Shown here: positions 9,067-17,359 of the stretch, piece by piece
Layout: each line of letters begins with the position of its first letter
Numbering within the stretch: the first letter of the stretch is position 1
Assembly (NCBI GenBank): GCA_022843385.1
Contig: JALHNT010000043.1
Coordinates: forward strand, 1-63,317
Length of the DNA: 63,317 nt
Direction: 5' to 3'
Source of the DNA: Anaerolineae bacterium
Lineage (GTDB): Bacteria; Chloroflexota; Anaerolineae; Aggregatilineales; Phototrophicaceae
The notes under the pieces: generated by a model
What the model saw: the letters and a program-made list of their open reading frames with translations, nothing else
Told to the model about the DNA's origin: nothing
The model's database searches: none
Translations under genes and position numbers: made by a program

Positions 9067-10056
9067 TCAAAGCATAATCATTGCCGTCCAGATGCTCCCC
9101 AGGTTGACGGGAAGCTGTCGCCAGTGATCGCCATAATCGGCTGTGTACCAGACATCGCCGCTGCTTAATCCGGCATACAGGTGTCCTGGTGCAGCAGAAT
9201 CGGTGATGAGCGCATAGGGCATAGAGTTCAACGGCTGTGGCAGACCGCCGTTCAGCTTTTCCCACAGGTTGCCACCCATCGAGCGGTAGATGTACGCCTG
9301 AGCATTGTCCACACTGTGTGCCTTCATGGGACCTGGCGACACGGAGGCATACATGATATCTGGGCGTGCGGGGTCTGCGGCGGCGGCCCAACCATAATGG
9401 CGATCAAGCCCCAGCCTGACCTGCGCCCAGGTGTTTCCGGCATCGCGGCTGAAGGCAACCCCAGCACCCGTTCCGCCGCCTTCATAGACCCAATCGCCGT
9501 TTGTGGCGTGGAACCTGATCGAATGGCAGTCGCGCAAAGCGCCCTTGCGGTGATCCTGCCAGGTCATGCCGCCGTCCGTGCTGCGAACGACCGCGCCCAA
9601 TTCGACCCCAACCACCATCACATCAGGGTTGGTGGGCGAGAGCGCAATGCCCTGGACATAGGCGGTAAAAGGCTTTTCCGCAGGCGAGAACCAGAAGAAG
9701 CGCCTCGTCTTCTTGAAGGACAAGGACTCCATCCAGCTTTGTCCGCCATCACGCGAAATGAAAACGCGGGCGGGTCTGGTGCCAACGACCATCAGACCCG
9801 GTTCAGCAGGGCTTATCGCAATCGCTTTGATAACATGACCCTCCATCCCCAATGGATGCCATGTTTTTCCCTTGTCAACGGATCGGAGGACGCCGCCACC
9901 CTGTGTCCCGGCATAGACGACGTTGCGGTTGAGGGGATCAACCGCCAGGCAGCACACGCTCGCGCCTTCGAGCAGGAACTCGACTGACCATTGGTCGCCG
10001 TGGCATTCTGCCCGTGCCAGCCGACTGCCATTGGTTGAGAGAAAAGTCCTGTTCAT
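9067..10056 (-). CDS. BNR/sortilin-like beta-propeller protein
   Basis: About 329 residues with repeated Asp-box-type motifs (SxDGGxxW variants): SVDKGKTW, SRDGGQSW, STDGGMTW, SRDAGNTW and TADYGDHW. This gives roughly six or seven blades, as in Ycf48/sortilin-like or BNR-repeat propellers. No signal peptide or sialidase catalytic set is seen, so a glycosidase role is not supported. ATG at 10056 has GAGG eight bases upstream; a GTG two codons earlier is possible. The neighbouring cytochrome and ScyD-like propeller suggest a shared process. Confidence 0.82.
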   Translation of the reverse strand: MNRTFLSTNGSRLARAECHGDQWSVEFLLEGASVCCLAVDPLNRNVVYAGTQGGGVLRSVDKGKTWHPLGMEGHVIKAIAISPAEPGLMVVGTRPARVFISRDGGQSWMESLSFKKTRRFFWFSPAEKPFTAYVQGIALSPTNPDVMVVGVELGAVVRSTDGGMTWQDHRKGALRDCHSIRFHATNGDWVYEGGGTGAGVAFSRDAGNTWAQVRLGLDRHYGWAAAADPARPDIMYASVSPGPMKAHSVDNAQAYIYRSMGGNLWEKLNGGLPQPLNSMPYALITDSAAPGHLYAGLSSGDVWYTADYGDHWRQLPVNLGSIWTAMIML

Positions 10057-10086
10057 ATCCACTGCCTCTTGAAAATCGGATAGAAC

Positions 10087-10458
10087 CTACAGGGTGAGCA
10101 GATAAGTGATCAGGTCTTCAATGTCTTGTTCCGCAAGGTGTGTGCCGTAGTCGGGATACATCATGTCCCGATAGCCGGATACAACGTAACGGTGCGGCTC
10201 GAGGATACTCTGGCGCAGGTATTCCGCTGCGGTCATCCCAACCACTCGCGGCGCGGCGCGTTCAGCGACCCTGGCGAGATTTGGCCCTATGCTAAAACCG
10301 ACCTGTCCGTTGACCACCTGATGGCAGGTCGAACACGGTGGAGCATCCGCCTGCCCCTGACTGAAGATTTGTGCGCCATGACCTGCATTCCCTGATGTAG
10401 CACAACCGGCAAGCAAAAGAACGATGATCAGGACGATGATGAAGTTCGACATAGGCAT
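10087..10458 (-). CDS. c-type cytochrome lipoprotein
   Basis: The 123-residue protein begins with a hydrophobic stretch ending in a lipobox (LLAGC), so it is probably lipid-anchored outside the cell membrane. A single haem site CSTCH follows at about 42-46, and a Met in YRDMMYPDYG near residue 98 is the likely sixth ligand. The C-terminal helix (EQDIEDLITYLLTL) is the usual class I cytochrome helix. It lies between the propeller gene and the ScyD-like gene, all on the minus strand. The electron partners are unknown. Confidence 0.9.
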   Translation of the reverse strand: MPMSNFIIVLIIVLLLAGCATSGNAGHGAQIFSQGQADAPPCSTCHQVVNGQVGFSIGPNLARVAERAAPRVVGMTAAEYLRQSILEPHRYVVSGYRDMMYPDYGTHLAEQDIEDLITYLLTL

Positions 10459-10530
10459 TGTTCTTCATAAGGTGGACACATTTGCTCTGGCGTTTGCCTC
10501 CACATCAACTGAAAGCCCCGTGGCGCTGGA

Positions 10531-11568
10531 CTACATTGCCAACCGGAGGACGCCGCCGGTCATGCCGGGCGCGAGCGCGAGCGTGCCGAAGGTGACATAC
10601 AGTGCGCCGTCTGCGCCTTTAGCGATGCCGAACGGCGCAGGCAGTCCCTCGGCGATAGGGGTTACACCGTCAGCAGACACTGTGACCACGCTGCCAGGAC
10701 CGGGGCCATGATCCGTGAAAATGGTCAGTTGGACGGCGTAGAGGGTATCCCCATCCAGCAGAATGTCTGTGACCGTGTTTAAGCCGCCGAATGTTGCGAT
10801 CAATTCGCCATTCGACCAGTGTTCAATCTTGCCGGCGCCGGGAGCCATACCCGCGCCGAGGAAGCCAATATACAGGTCGCCATTCTCCGCCACTTCAATC
10901 GAGGTTGGGACGGGGTTATCCGACCAAGCATGCACGAGCTGCAATCCACCTTCTGCCGCCCAGGAGAGAAGATCATTGCCGCCCGCGTCCACGATGTAAA
11001 GCGTACCGTCCGCGCCCCAGGCGATGTCGGAAACATTGGTGTCGTAACCGTTGCCATCTGGGTCGTTTACCGCCTCAAAGTTGTTCAGGTTGATGACGTT
11101 CTTGACGACCAGCGTATCGGCGTCGTATTCGACTACCGAGTCAGCCCAATACGCACCGGTGTTGCCCGCGCCAGTGCCGCTGAACAGCAACCAGAGCGAC
11201 TCGCCGTGCGGGATAATGCGGTACACCCCACCCGTTTCTTGCGGAAAAGCGTAACTGGGGAGACCGACAATGCGGTCAGACGCAGTGCCATCCGGCGCAA
11301 TCGAGATGACACGCCCGCTCAAACCTGCGTTCACGGGCGCTTCCCCATCCGGCCCTGGCAGGGTGAACGCGGCTTCCCCACCCGTGCCCGCAATAGCAAC
11401 CAGCAAATTGCCATTCGCATCAAATGCCAGACCGCGCGGCGCACCCAGATCGCCGATGACCACTTCGCCCGGCAGCGGGGGCATATCCTCCTGTGCCATC
11501 ACGGGCATCACAGCAATCAGAACCAACATCAATCCAACGACAAACTTCAGTGACCATCGCGTGAACAT
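10531..11568 (-). CDS. Secreted ScyD/ScyE-like beta-propeller protein
   Basis: The 345-residue protein has a signal peptide (residues 1-25, ending in VMAQ). Repeats of the type GAPRGLAFDANGNLLVA, DIAWGADGTLYIVDAGGNDLL and PFGIAKGADGALYVTFG follow, typical of NHL-like propellers of the ScyD/ScyE family. ScyD and ScyE are named from the cyanobacterial scytonemin cluster, but the family is broad, and no other scytonemin genes are present. A strong AGGAGG lies before the start. It may be the first gene of a minus-strand unit running to 7397. Confidence 0.85.
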   Translation of the reverse strand: MFTRWSLKFVVGLMLVLIAVMPVMAQEDMPPLPGEVVIGDLGAPRGLAFDANGNLLVAIAGTGGEAAFTLPGPDGEAPVNAGLSGRVISIAPDGTASDRIVGLPSYAFPQETGGVYRIIPHGESLWLLFSGTGAGNTGAYWADSVVEYDADTLVVKNVINLNNFEAVNDPDGNGYDTNVSDIAWGADGTLYIVDAGGNDLLSWAAEGGLQLVHAWSDNPVPTSIEVAENGDLYIGFLGAGMAPGAGKIEHWSNGELIATFGGLNTVTDILLDGDTLYAVQLTIFTDHGPGPGSVVTVSADGVTPIAEGLPAPFGIAKGADGALYVTFGTLALAPGMTGGVLRLAM

Positions 11569-11679
11569 ATTTCCTCCTATTGATTTCTTATTTGCACCCT
11601 AAGGTTGTTTAAGTGCCTGGCATGATTTGATCATCGCCCATGCACCGAAAACCCAATTTCCGACAGGGCGTCGAATGCC

Positions 11680-12048
11680 TCAATTGCTCCAAACTTCTGC
11701 GATCTTGCCATTTTCAAAGCGGTAAATGGTGAGGCTGTGGTCGACGAAGGGCTGACCGCCGGGCTGACCCATGAGTTCTTTGGTCTGCGTGCCGCTGATG
11801 GTAAAACGCACGACCACTCTGTCCCCTTCGGCAATCGTGTCGTGCAGAGTCACCTGGAAATCGGGGACTGCATCGTAGAACGCCGTGAAAAAGGCTTTAA
11901 TGCCATCGATCCTGGTAGCCGAATCACTGCTTGGCACGCTGTGCGACACGATATTCGGGCTGAAAAAAGCAAACGACTCTTCAAGGTCGTGGCGATTTTG
12001 TGCCTCGAAATAGCGGTGAAGCATGGCTATATTCTGTTCGGTTGACAT
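11680..12048 (-). CDS. SnoaL-like ester cyclase family protein
   Basis: About 122 residues with the NTF2/SnoaL fold pattern: MSTEQNIAMLHRYFEAQNRHD helix, FFSPNIVSHS, FFTAFYDAVPDFQVTLHD, VVRFTISGTQTKELMG, and GKIAEVWSN at the end. These are typical of small SnoaL-like ester cyclase proteins, many of unknown substrate. The start at 12048 has AAGGAG upstream; an ATG ten codons earlier has none. It is the last gene of the first cargo block, next to the second HU copy. Confidence 0.85.
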   Translation of the reverse strand: MSTEQNIAMLHRYFEAQNRHDLEESFAFFSPNIVSHSVPSSDSATRIDGIKAFFTAFYDAVPDFQVTLHDTIAEGDRVVVRFTISGTQTKELMGQPGGQPFVDHSLTIYRFENGKIAEVWSN

Positions 12049-12213
12049 GGCGAAGTTCTCCTTGATTGACTTCTCCATTCAGCCTACAGGCGCAGGCGTC
12101 CCCCTGTCATCGGCTGGGGTCACGATCGGATCGGGAAGAATGCCCGAATGGTTCGGGAGTATGTCCTGACGGAATTCCAGAATGGATAAACTACGTCTTC
12201 TGTAGTTCAGAAC

Positions 12214-12513
12214 TTAATCGTCGGGCGATAGCCCTGGATTAAGGCAGCCTCGAAGGTATTTGCTGGCGCGCAGTCGGACGCGACGATAAGGCGAATGCGC
12301 TGATGCTGGACTACATTGCAGCCCAGAAGCATTCGATTGAGTAACAATGTCAACCTCCAGCACCATAAATCGTTCTAATTCGACACGCCCGCCACTCACC
12401 AATTCCTCGGCCCACACTTCGATCAGGGCTTCGAGCATCGCCTGCACATCGCCATTCTTCAGCCGGGTGCGGCGTCCGACTTCGCGCACCATCTTGTTCT
12501 TCGTGAGCGTCAT
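12214..12513 (-). CDS. HU/IHF-like DNA-binding protein, copy 2
   Basis: Ninety-nine residues; the first 50 are nearly the same as copy 1 at 3547-3849 (MTLTKNKMVREVGRRTRLKN, VSGGRVELERFMVLEV), while the C-terminus differs (RVRLRASKYLRGCLNPG). The four-base overlap with the upstream coupling-protein remnant is conserved. The sharp fall in similarity after residue 50 suggests the C-terminal half evolves quickly or recombined. A canonical beta-arm is missing here as well. Confidence 0.75.
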   Translation of the reverse strand: MTLTKNKMVREVGRRTRLKNGDVQAMLEALIEVWAEELVSGGRVELERFMVLEVDIVTQSNASGLQCSPASAHSPYRRVRLRASKYLRGCLNPGLSPDD

Positions 12514-13199
12514 TGCTTCACCTCCGGGTTAACGGGTGGCGCTGCGCTCCTGCTACGCATCGCATCGAGGCTGGCGAACTGGACTTTGCCACCGGACTGC
12601 TGGGCGGCATCTTCGGCGATGCGCGCCATGACTGCCGCAGCCGCCCGATCTAGATTCGGATTGGGTTCGGCTGATGTTGCGGCTTCTGCTGTTTCGTGTG
12701 TAGGACTGCTCAGACTCATCGATAGTCCGCGTTCCAGCAACAAAGGCTGCGCGGATTGAGCACCGGTCAAGCGGCGCTGCCAGTCGATCCGCTCGTAGAA
12801 GCGGGTCAGACGCGCATTCAGGACCACCTGTGTCGCAAAGCCTGCTTCGACGTAGCGGGCGAAGATGGTGCAGTTGCCGACTTGTGGCGTGATGACCTCA
12901 TCGACGGTCAGCAGTGGGCGCTGACGCAGATGGCTGTTGGAATCGTCCTGGTTAGCGTCGGTCGTCGCCGTGCCGCTGGCCTTGCTGTAGAACTCGGCGG
13001 TGTCGGCATCACAGCCACCATAAATCACCTGCGTTGCCAGACCCGTGAACAACGCCTGGGTGCCTTCATTGCCATAGATCATGTGGAACTGCCCTTTGGT
13101 CTGTGCACCGATGAGGATGTGCGAGACGGAGATGTCGTCTCGAAGGGCAGGTTTGGTGGGAAAGGGGCGGACATGCCGCGTACTGTACCTTCCTTTCAA
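12510..13199 (-). pseudogene. Type IV coupling protein C-terminal remnant, copy 2
   Basis: The 229-codon frame contains, from about residue 25, the same ISVSHILIGAQTKGQFHM and GLATQVIYGGCDADTAEFYS segments as copy 1. They remain alike to about residue 155 and then diverge into an Ala/Pro-rich tail. The first 24 codons (MKGRYSTRHVRPFP...) look unrelated to any coupling protein and represent junction sequence. Walker motifs are missing. Homology to copy 1 begins at 13143 here and at 4491-4496 there, that is, at the same codon of the ancestral gene. Confidence 0.72.
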
Positions 13200-13232
13200 G
13201 TCACCAATGTGAGTCGGTTCAACTCCATTGCC

Positions 13233-14129
13233 TTACGAAAAGTCCCGTTCGATCAGATCGGCGTTAATTCCATAAGCGGCGGCTGCGCCCTGTGCCACTG
13301 CGATAGCGACACTACGCATGGGTGACGCTATATCCCCTGCCGCATACACACCTTCGATGCTCGTTCGACCCCGCAGATCAACCTGAACGACATTGTGTTC
13401 ATCAACTTTGCACCCCAAATCGCGGGCAAAAGTCGTTCTATGGGTCGTCTTGGGTCGAATAAATAACGCATCACAGCGCACGGATGTACCATCGTCAAAG
13501 TGAACAGCCTCTATCTGCGCGCCTGTTCTTTCAAGTGCGGTGATCGGTTGCTCAACCACATGAATCCCAAATCGAGTCAGTCTGTCACGCTGCGGTGCTG
13601 TCAGTTTCCAATTATCAGCAGCGCAAAGGGTCAGATTGTCTGTCCAGTTGCGAAGCATCATCACCAGATGTATGGCTGCATCATCTGCCCCGTAGACTGA
13701 AATGGCTTTGCCTCTGACTTCGTAACCATCGCAGTACGGACAGTGGAATACACTTTTCCCCCATAGCGCCTCGATTTCGTTCAGTTTGGGCAGCTCATCG
13801 TGCAGCCCGGTTGCGAGCAAGACAGTCCGTGCCTGAAGTGTGGAAGCATCCGAACTGGTGATCTCAAAGCCCGTATCGTTTTTCTCAATGTGCAAAGCGG
13901 TGGCCGTTTTGCGAACGACAGTGGAGTAAGGCTCAAGTTGCACATAGGCAATCTGCATAAGCTCCGAAGGTGGGCTGCCGTCACGGGTCAAAAACCCATG
14001 CGATGCGTTTGTAAAGCGGTTGCACGGTTTTTGGTCGTCGATCACGACAACATCCCTCAGCGACCGTCCCAGGATCAAAGATGCGCTCAGTCCGGCGCTG
14101 CTGCCGCCCACGATTACCACGTCTAACAT
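13233..14129 (-). CDS. Thioredoxin-reductase-like FAD/NAD(P) oxidoreductase
   Basis: The 298-residue flavoprotein has the FAD-binding GGSSAG at about 8-13, a redox-active CPYC at 130-133, and a second FAD contact YAAGDIASPMRS near the C-terminus. The length and order match class II pyridine-nucleotide disulfide reductases of the TrxB type. The NAD(P) motif is less clear (SVYGADDAAIHL rather than GGGxSA), so cofactor choice is uncertain; this is common in the ferredoxin-independent or quinone-reducing homologues. No thioredoxin gene is nearby. It adjoins the second coupling-protein break. Confidence 0.87.
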   Translation of the reverse strand: MLDVVIVGGSSAGLSASLILGRSLRDVVVIDDQKPCNRFTNASHGFLTRDGSPPSELMQIAYVQLEPYSTVVRKTATALHIEKNDTGFEITSSDASTLQARTVLLATGLHDELPKLNEIEALWGKSVFHCPYCDGYEVRGKAISVYGADDAAIHLVMMLRNWTDNLTLCAADNWKLTAPQRDRLTRFGIHVVEQPITALERTGAQIEAVHFDDGTSVRCDALFIRPKTTHRTTFARDLGCKVDEHNVVQVDLRGRTSIEGVYAAGDIASPMRSVAIAVAQGAAAAYGINADLIERDFS

Positions 14130-14220
14130 GTCAACTCCCCATCATTGATACTTCATATCAGCAAGATAGATTTACTGCACAATTCCTTACCTGTTTGTCT
14201 GGAAGCTATGTGAAGGCACA

Positions 14221-15213
14221 TCAGTCTTGGCGATCTTGCCCTACTCCGATGATGACCTTCCCTCTGGCGCGCCCGGTTTCCAGATACCGGATCGCTTCCG
14301 CCGTCTCGCTCAACGGATAACATCGGTCGATGACCGGGACGACTTTGCCCGATGCGAGAAGTTCCATGATGAAAGCCAGATCCTCTGGATTGGGTGCCAC
14401 CGTTCCCGAAGTGCCGATCCGTTGACCGCCAACCTTCGACCTGTGCGGCCCAAGGATCATGTGTTCAAATAACAGCCGCAATGTGGTAAACCCTGCAATG
14501 ACGCAAACGCCCTGGGGCTTTAGTACGCGCTGGTAGTCAGCAATGGAACGATTGCCGACTGCACAGTAAATCAGGTCATACTGCTGCCCGTCACTGGTGA
14601 AATCTTCCTGCGTGTAATCAATCACATGGTCTGCGCCAATCGAGCGCACCATGTCCAGATTCCGCGTGCTGCACACGCCAGTCACTTCAGCACCGAAGGC
14701 TTTGGCAATCTGCACGGCAAACGAGCCCACGCCGCCAGATGCCCCATTGATCAGAACCTTTTGCCCGGGCTGAATCAGCCCTTTATCGCGCAGCCCTTGC
14801 AGAGCGGTGAGTGCGGATGTGGGCGCGGCAGCGGCAGCTTCAAACGACACATGGGCTGGTTTCAGTACCATGACCTCTTCCCTCACACAGATATACTCGG
14901 CGAAAGCGCCCAGACCATGTCCAAAGTTGTTCCCGACAACCTCATCTCCCGGCTTGAACTGCGTTACCTGACTGCCAACCGCCTCCACCCACCCGGCAAA
15001 ATCAGCGCCGAGCTTCGTGTTTTTCGGTTTGAACAGCCCGTTTTCTAAGCGCGCCAGGAATGGTTCAGCCCTCACAAAATGCCAGTCGAGGGCATTCGTG
15101 GCTGCTGTGTGAATCTTCACCAGGACTTCATGTTCCTTCGGCATGGGTTTTTCCACATCAGTGAGCTGAAGTACATCGGGTGATCCGTATTGTGTGTAGA
15201 CAATGGCTTTCAT
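14221..15213 (-). CDS. NAD(P)-dependent MDR dehydrogenase / quinone-reductase-like, paralogue A
   Basis: About 330 residues. The N-terminal GroES-like domain starts MKAIVYTQYGSPDVLQLTDV. The cofactor motif is INGASGGVGSFAVQIAKAFG, followed by GADHVIDYTQEDF; the zinc-ligand cysteines of classic alcohol dehydrogenases are absent. This fits the medium-chain NADPH:quinone reductase or reticulon-4-interacting-like group. The start at 15213 has AGGAAAGG upstream and is preferred to an ATG 17 codons earlier. Three paralogues lie at 20033, 21662 and 22644. Confidence 0.9.
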   Translation of the reverse strand: MKAIVYTQYGSPDVLQLTDVEKPMPKEHEVLVKIHTAATNALDWHFVRAEPFLARLENGLFKPKNTKLGADFAGWVEAVGSQVTQFKPGDEVVGNNFGHGLGAFAEYICVREEVMVLKPAHVSFEAAAAAPTSALTALQGLRDKGLIQPGQKVLINGASGGVGSFAVQIAKAFGAEVTGVCSTRNLDMVRSIGADHVIDYTQEDFTSDGQQYDLIYCAVGNRSIADYQRVLKPQGVCVIAGFTTLRLLFEHMILGPHRSKVGGQRIGTSGTVAPNPEDLAFIMELLASGKVVPVIDRCYPLSETAEAIRYLETGRARGKVIIGVGQDRQD

Positions 15214-15238
15214 GGGGTTTTTCCTTTCCTGTTCGGGT

Positions 15239-15985
15239 TTATGATTGGCTGATGGATATGGCAAGTGACGCTTTGCGCTGCGGGCGCGTCAGATGCCGCT
15301 GGATGACCCACTCGGCAACGATGAGGTTGATAACCCAACCGCTGCCCAGCACGATATTCCTCGCCAACTCGCCAGACGTGCCGACCAGCAGCACCCACAC
15401 GATGCCTGTCAGTACCTGTGTTCCCGCACCCATACCAATGGCATAAGCGCGAACCATCCATGCACCATGCTGGGTGAACTTGCGCTGACGAACCGCCAGC
15501 ACTGCCAGGATGAGCGCAAGTGTCATCATGAACCCGAACAGCAGTCGCATGGCGTACACAAAGACACCGTCTCCGGCGGGCCAGGGGTAGAAATGCGCCA
15601 TCCACATCCCGCTCAACGCAGCGGCAAGTCCGGATGGGACGAGCAACCAACCTGCACGCCTGTGCCAGCGTGGATAACGCAGGCGAATGCCCGGCGCAAA
15701 CTGGAACGCGCCGACCAGCGCATACACAGTCACGCCGACGATGTGCAGGATGACCGGTAACGGCATGGCGAAGAAGCACGCATTTTCGGGTGTAACGGGC
15801 GTCGTCTCCGCGCCAACAGTCAGTTGTCCGACGCGGACAATCCCTGCCAGAACCGGTATCACGGCGAGGAGGATTAGCCCCGCTGTGACCAGCCATTCTG
15901 CTGCTCTTGCAGGTGCTTTGGTTTTCTGCATGGTGGGTTGCTTTGACCCATCGAGCTGTGGCACACCAAGTGGCATGATTTTCAT
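15239..15985 (-). CDS. DUF2306-like multi-pass membrane protein
   Basis: About 248 residues with six to seven hydrophobic helices. The segment VYALVGAFQFAPGIRLRYPRWHRRAGWLL, with a conserved His in the W-H-R-R-x-G loop, is typical of DUF2306 proteins. It lies 25 bases upstream of MDR paralogue A in the same direction. A start at the inner ATG (MQKTKAP) is possible because neither start has a strong ribosome site. Function unknown. Confidence 0.75.
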   Translation of the reverse strand: MKIMPLGVPQLDGSKQPTMQKTKAPARAAEWLVTAGLILLAVIPVLAGIVRVGQLTVGAETTPVTPENACFFAMPLPVILHIVGVTVYALVGAFQFAPGIRLRYPRWHRRAGWLLVPSGLAAALSGMWMAHFYPWPAGDGVFVYAMRLLFGFMMTLALILAVLAVRQRKFTQHGAWMVRAYAIGMGAGTQVLTGIVWVLLVGTSGELARNIVLGSGWVINLIVAEWVIQRHLTRPQRKASLAISISQS

Positions 15986-16087
15986 TGTAGACTCTCGCTT
16001 TCTTTTTCAGATCATTGGACAGTGTTGGGCAGTCGTGGATTCGTTTCACAGCGCATTCAGACAGGCTGTTTATCGAGTTCACCCTGA

Positions 16088-16113
16088 AACAAGCGGCTGG
16101 ACCGCCGCTTGTT
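16088..16113 (-). terminator. Hairpin downstream of the 16138-16911 gene
   Basis: AACAAGCGG and CCGCTTGTT form a perfect 9-bp stem with an 8-base loop, 25 bases past the stop of the minus-strand gene. On the minus strand it is followed by TTTC, so the T-tract is short. Confidence 0.5.
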
Positions 16114-16137
16114 CATTCCGTTCAGTGGGCAGCGACC

Positions 16138-16911
16138 TTACTTGGCAACGCTTTGGCGGAGTTGAGGGCTGTCCACGTCGCTGGAGGTCTCCGCGATATT
16201 CGCTTGCCGTTGTGACCAGAGTGCATAGCCCAGCCATGCCAGCGCGATCCCTACTGGCATCCCTGCTAACCGCTGGTATTCGTGCGGGACCAGTGCAGCC
16301 AAAGGGGTCAGTGCGGAGGTGGCGGCAAGCAGACCGGCAGCCCAGCGTGGCAGGATGCCAGCGCGCAAGGTAGCGATACCAAACAGCAGTCCGCCGAGCA
16401 TGTACGTGACGCCCACCAGCGCAAACATAGCGGGCAGAGCGCCGAGGTTAGTTTCGATAGGATGCCCATTGACGATCCCGAAGAAGCCATCGATCAACGT
16501 CGGTGAGGTGGTCGTCAACAGCGGAATGATGAAGGTTTCGGCAAAGATGTACGACAGGTTGAGCATCCAACTGACGATGAGCAGGAGAAATCCGACCAGA
16601 CCAAGCCACCCGGTCTCTCTCACTTGCCTGGCGTAGATCCCCGTGATGCCGAATAGGAAGAGCATCGCCATAGCCGTCTTCACGGGGGTGATGATAGCCC
16701 ATGCGCTGGTGGTGACTGATGCGAGAACGTCAGGCGGGTGGATGGGTTGAATGACCGTGTAAATGATCCCGGCTACCACAGCAGCCAAGCCTGCCCAACG
16801 GATGAGTTTCGGGCTTGTTATCGTCATTTTGCTCTCCTTGCTTGTCGTTTGACGGTGGGTAGCCATGGTTGGGTCGCCTTCAATACCTGCGGTCTGATTG
16901 GTGGTTTGCAT
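16138..16911 (-). CDS. Six-helix membrane protein, unknown function
   Basis: The 257-residue frame has a hydrophilic N-terminus of about 35 residues and then six hydrophobic helices from WAGLAAVVAGIIYTVI onward, with a YMLGGLLFGIATLRAGILPRW stretch late in the protein. Two starts are credible: ATG at 16911 (AAAGGAG upstream) and ATG at 16827 (AAGGAG upstream, 229 aa), the second lying just before the first helix. No family is assigned with confidence. It is one of several membrane proteins interleaved with the oxidoreductases. Confidence 0.75.
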   Translation of the reverse strand: MQTTNQTAGIEGDPTMATHRQTTSKESKMTITSPKLIRWAGLAAVVAGIIYTVIQPIHPPDVLASVTTSAWAIITPVKTAMAMLFLFGITGIYARQVRETGWLGLVGFLLLIVSWMLNLSYIFAETFIIPLLTTTSPTLIDGFFGIVNGHPIETNLGALPAMFALVGVTYMLGGLLFGIATLRAGILPRWAAGLLAATSALTPLAALVPHEYQRLAGMPVGIALAWLGYALWSQRQANIAETSSDVDSPQLRQSVAK

Positions 16912-16947
16912 GTCTTTGTCTCCTTTGGGGAACGATAGTGAGCAGTG

Positions 16948-17220
16948 TCAAGGCCTGATGACTGACTCATCAGTTTGGTCGGGTTCAATGCGATTGACCG
17001 AGAGCAAGGGTATTCCTAAATTGCGCAATTTCTTGAGCAAGCCGTGTAAGGCAGCCTGATCGACCACTGGGACAGTTAAGACCGTTTCGGCATCGTCTTC
17101 CAGGATGATGGTCAGTTCGTCAAACCAGTCTGCCCATTGAGGATCGAGATGACCTTTGATCCTGATTTGATAGACTGCTGGTTCATCTGAATCTGTTTCT
17201 GGGTTGACTTTGTTCGACAT
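16948..17220 (-). CDS. Small conserved protein, member A of an IRIKG family
   Basis: Ninety residues with YQIRIKGHLDPQWADWFDEL, an acidic strand region, and DQAALHGLLKKLRNLGIPLLSV. A second member is at 23692-23913 with the same pattern. Small proteins like this are seen beside oxidoreductases and LuxR/MalT regulators in Chloroflexota, but no function is known to me. It lies directly downstream of the MalT-like regulator at 17360-19993, separated by a GGTATAG repeat cluster. Confidence 0.78.
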   Translation of the reverse strand: MSNKVNPETDSDEPAVYQIRIKGHLDPQWADWFDELTIILEDDAETVLTVPVVDQAALHGLLKKLRNLGIPLLSVNRIEPDQTDESVIRP

Positions 17221-17289
17221 GGACTTCTACCTGTTGTGGCCGATCAAAACTGTCTGCGCCACTTACTCAATGTACAGGTAGCATATCGG

Positions 17290-17337
17290 CTATACGGTAT
17301 AGGGGTATAGATACTAAAGTATAGTTTGGGGGTATAG
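17290..17337 (-). promoter_or_regulatory. Cluster of GGTATAG repeats upstream of the small protein
   Basis: GGTATAG occurs at 17296-17302, 17304-17310 and 17331-17337, with AGTATAG at 17318-17324. The array lies between the stop of the MalT-like regulator and the start of the small IRIKG protein, so it would sit in that gene's promoter. The half-site resembles the GGGTAT arms seen at 25641 and 27556. Binding by a MalT-like regulator is an inference. Confidence 0.5.
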
Positions 17338-17359
17338 TTCTGTGAGATTGTGATGGGCG

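Noticed and set aside
9067..10056. Sialidase
   Set aside because: Asp-box-like repeats are present, but the Arg triad and other catalytic residues are not recognisable.
10531..11568. Scytonemin biosynthesis gene
   Set aside because: Only the propeller family matches; no other scytonemin genes are in the window.
15210..16082. 290-codon minus-strand frame
   Set aside because: It is a shifted frame over the DUF2306-like gene, rich in Arg/Cys/His without a motif.
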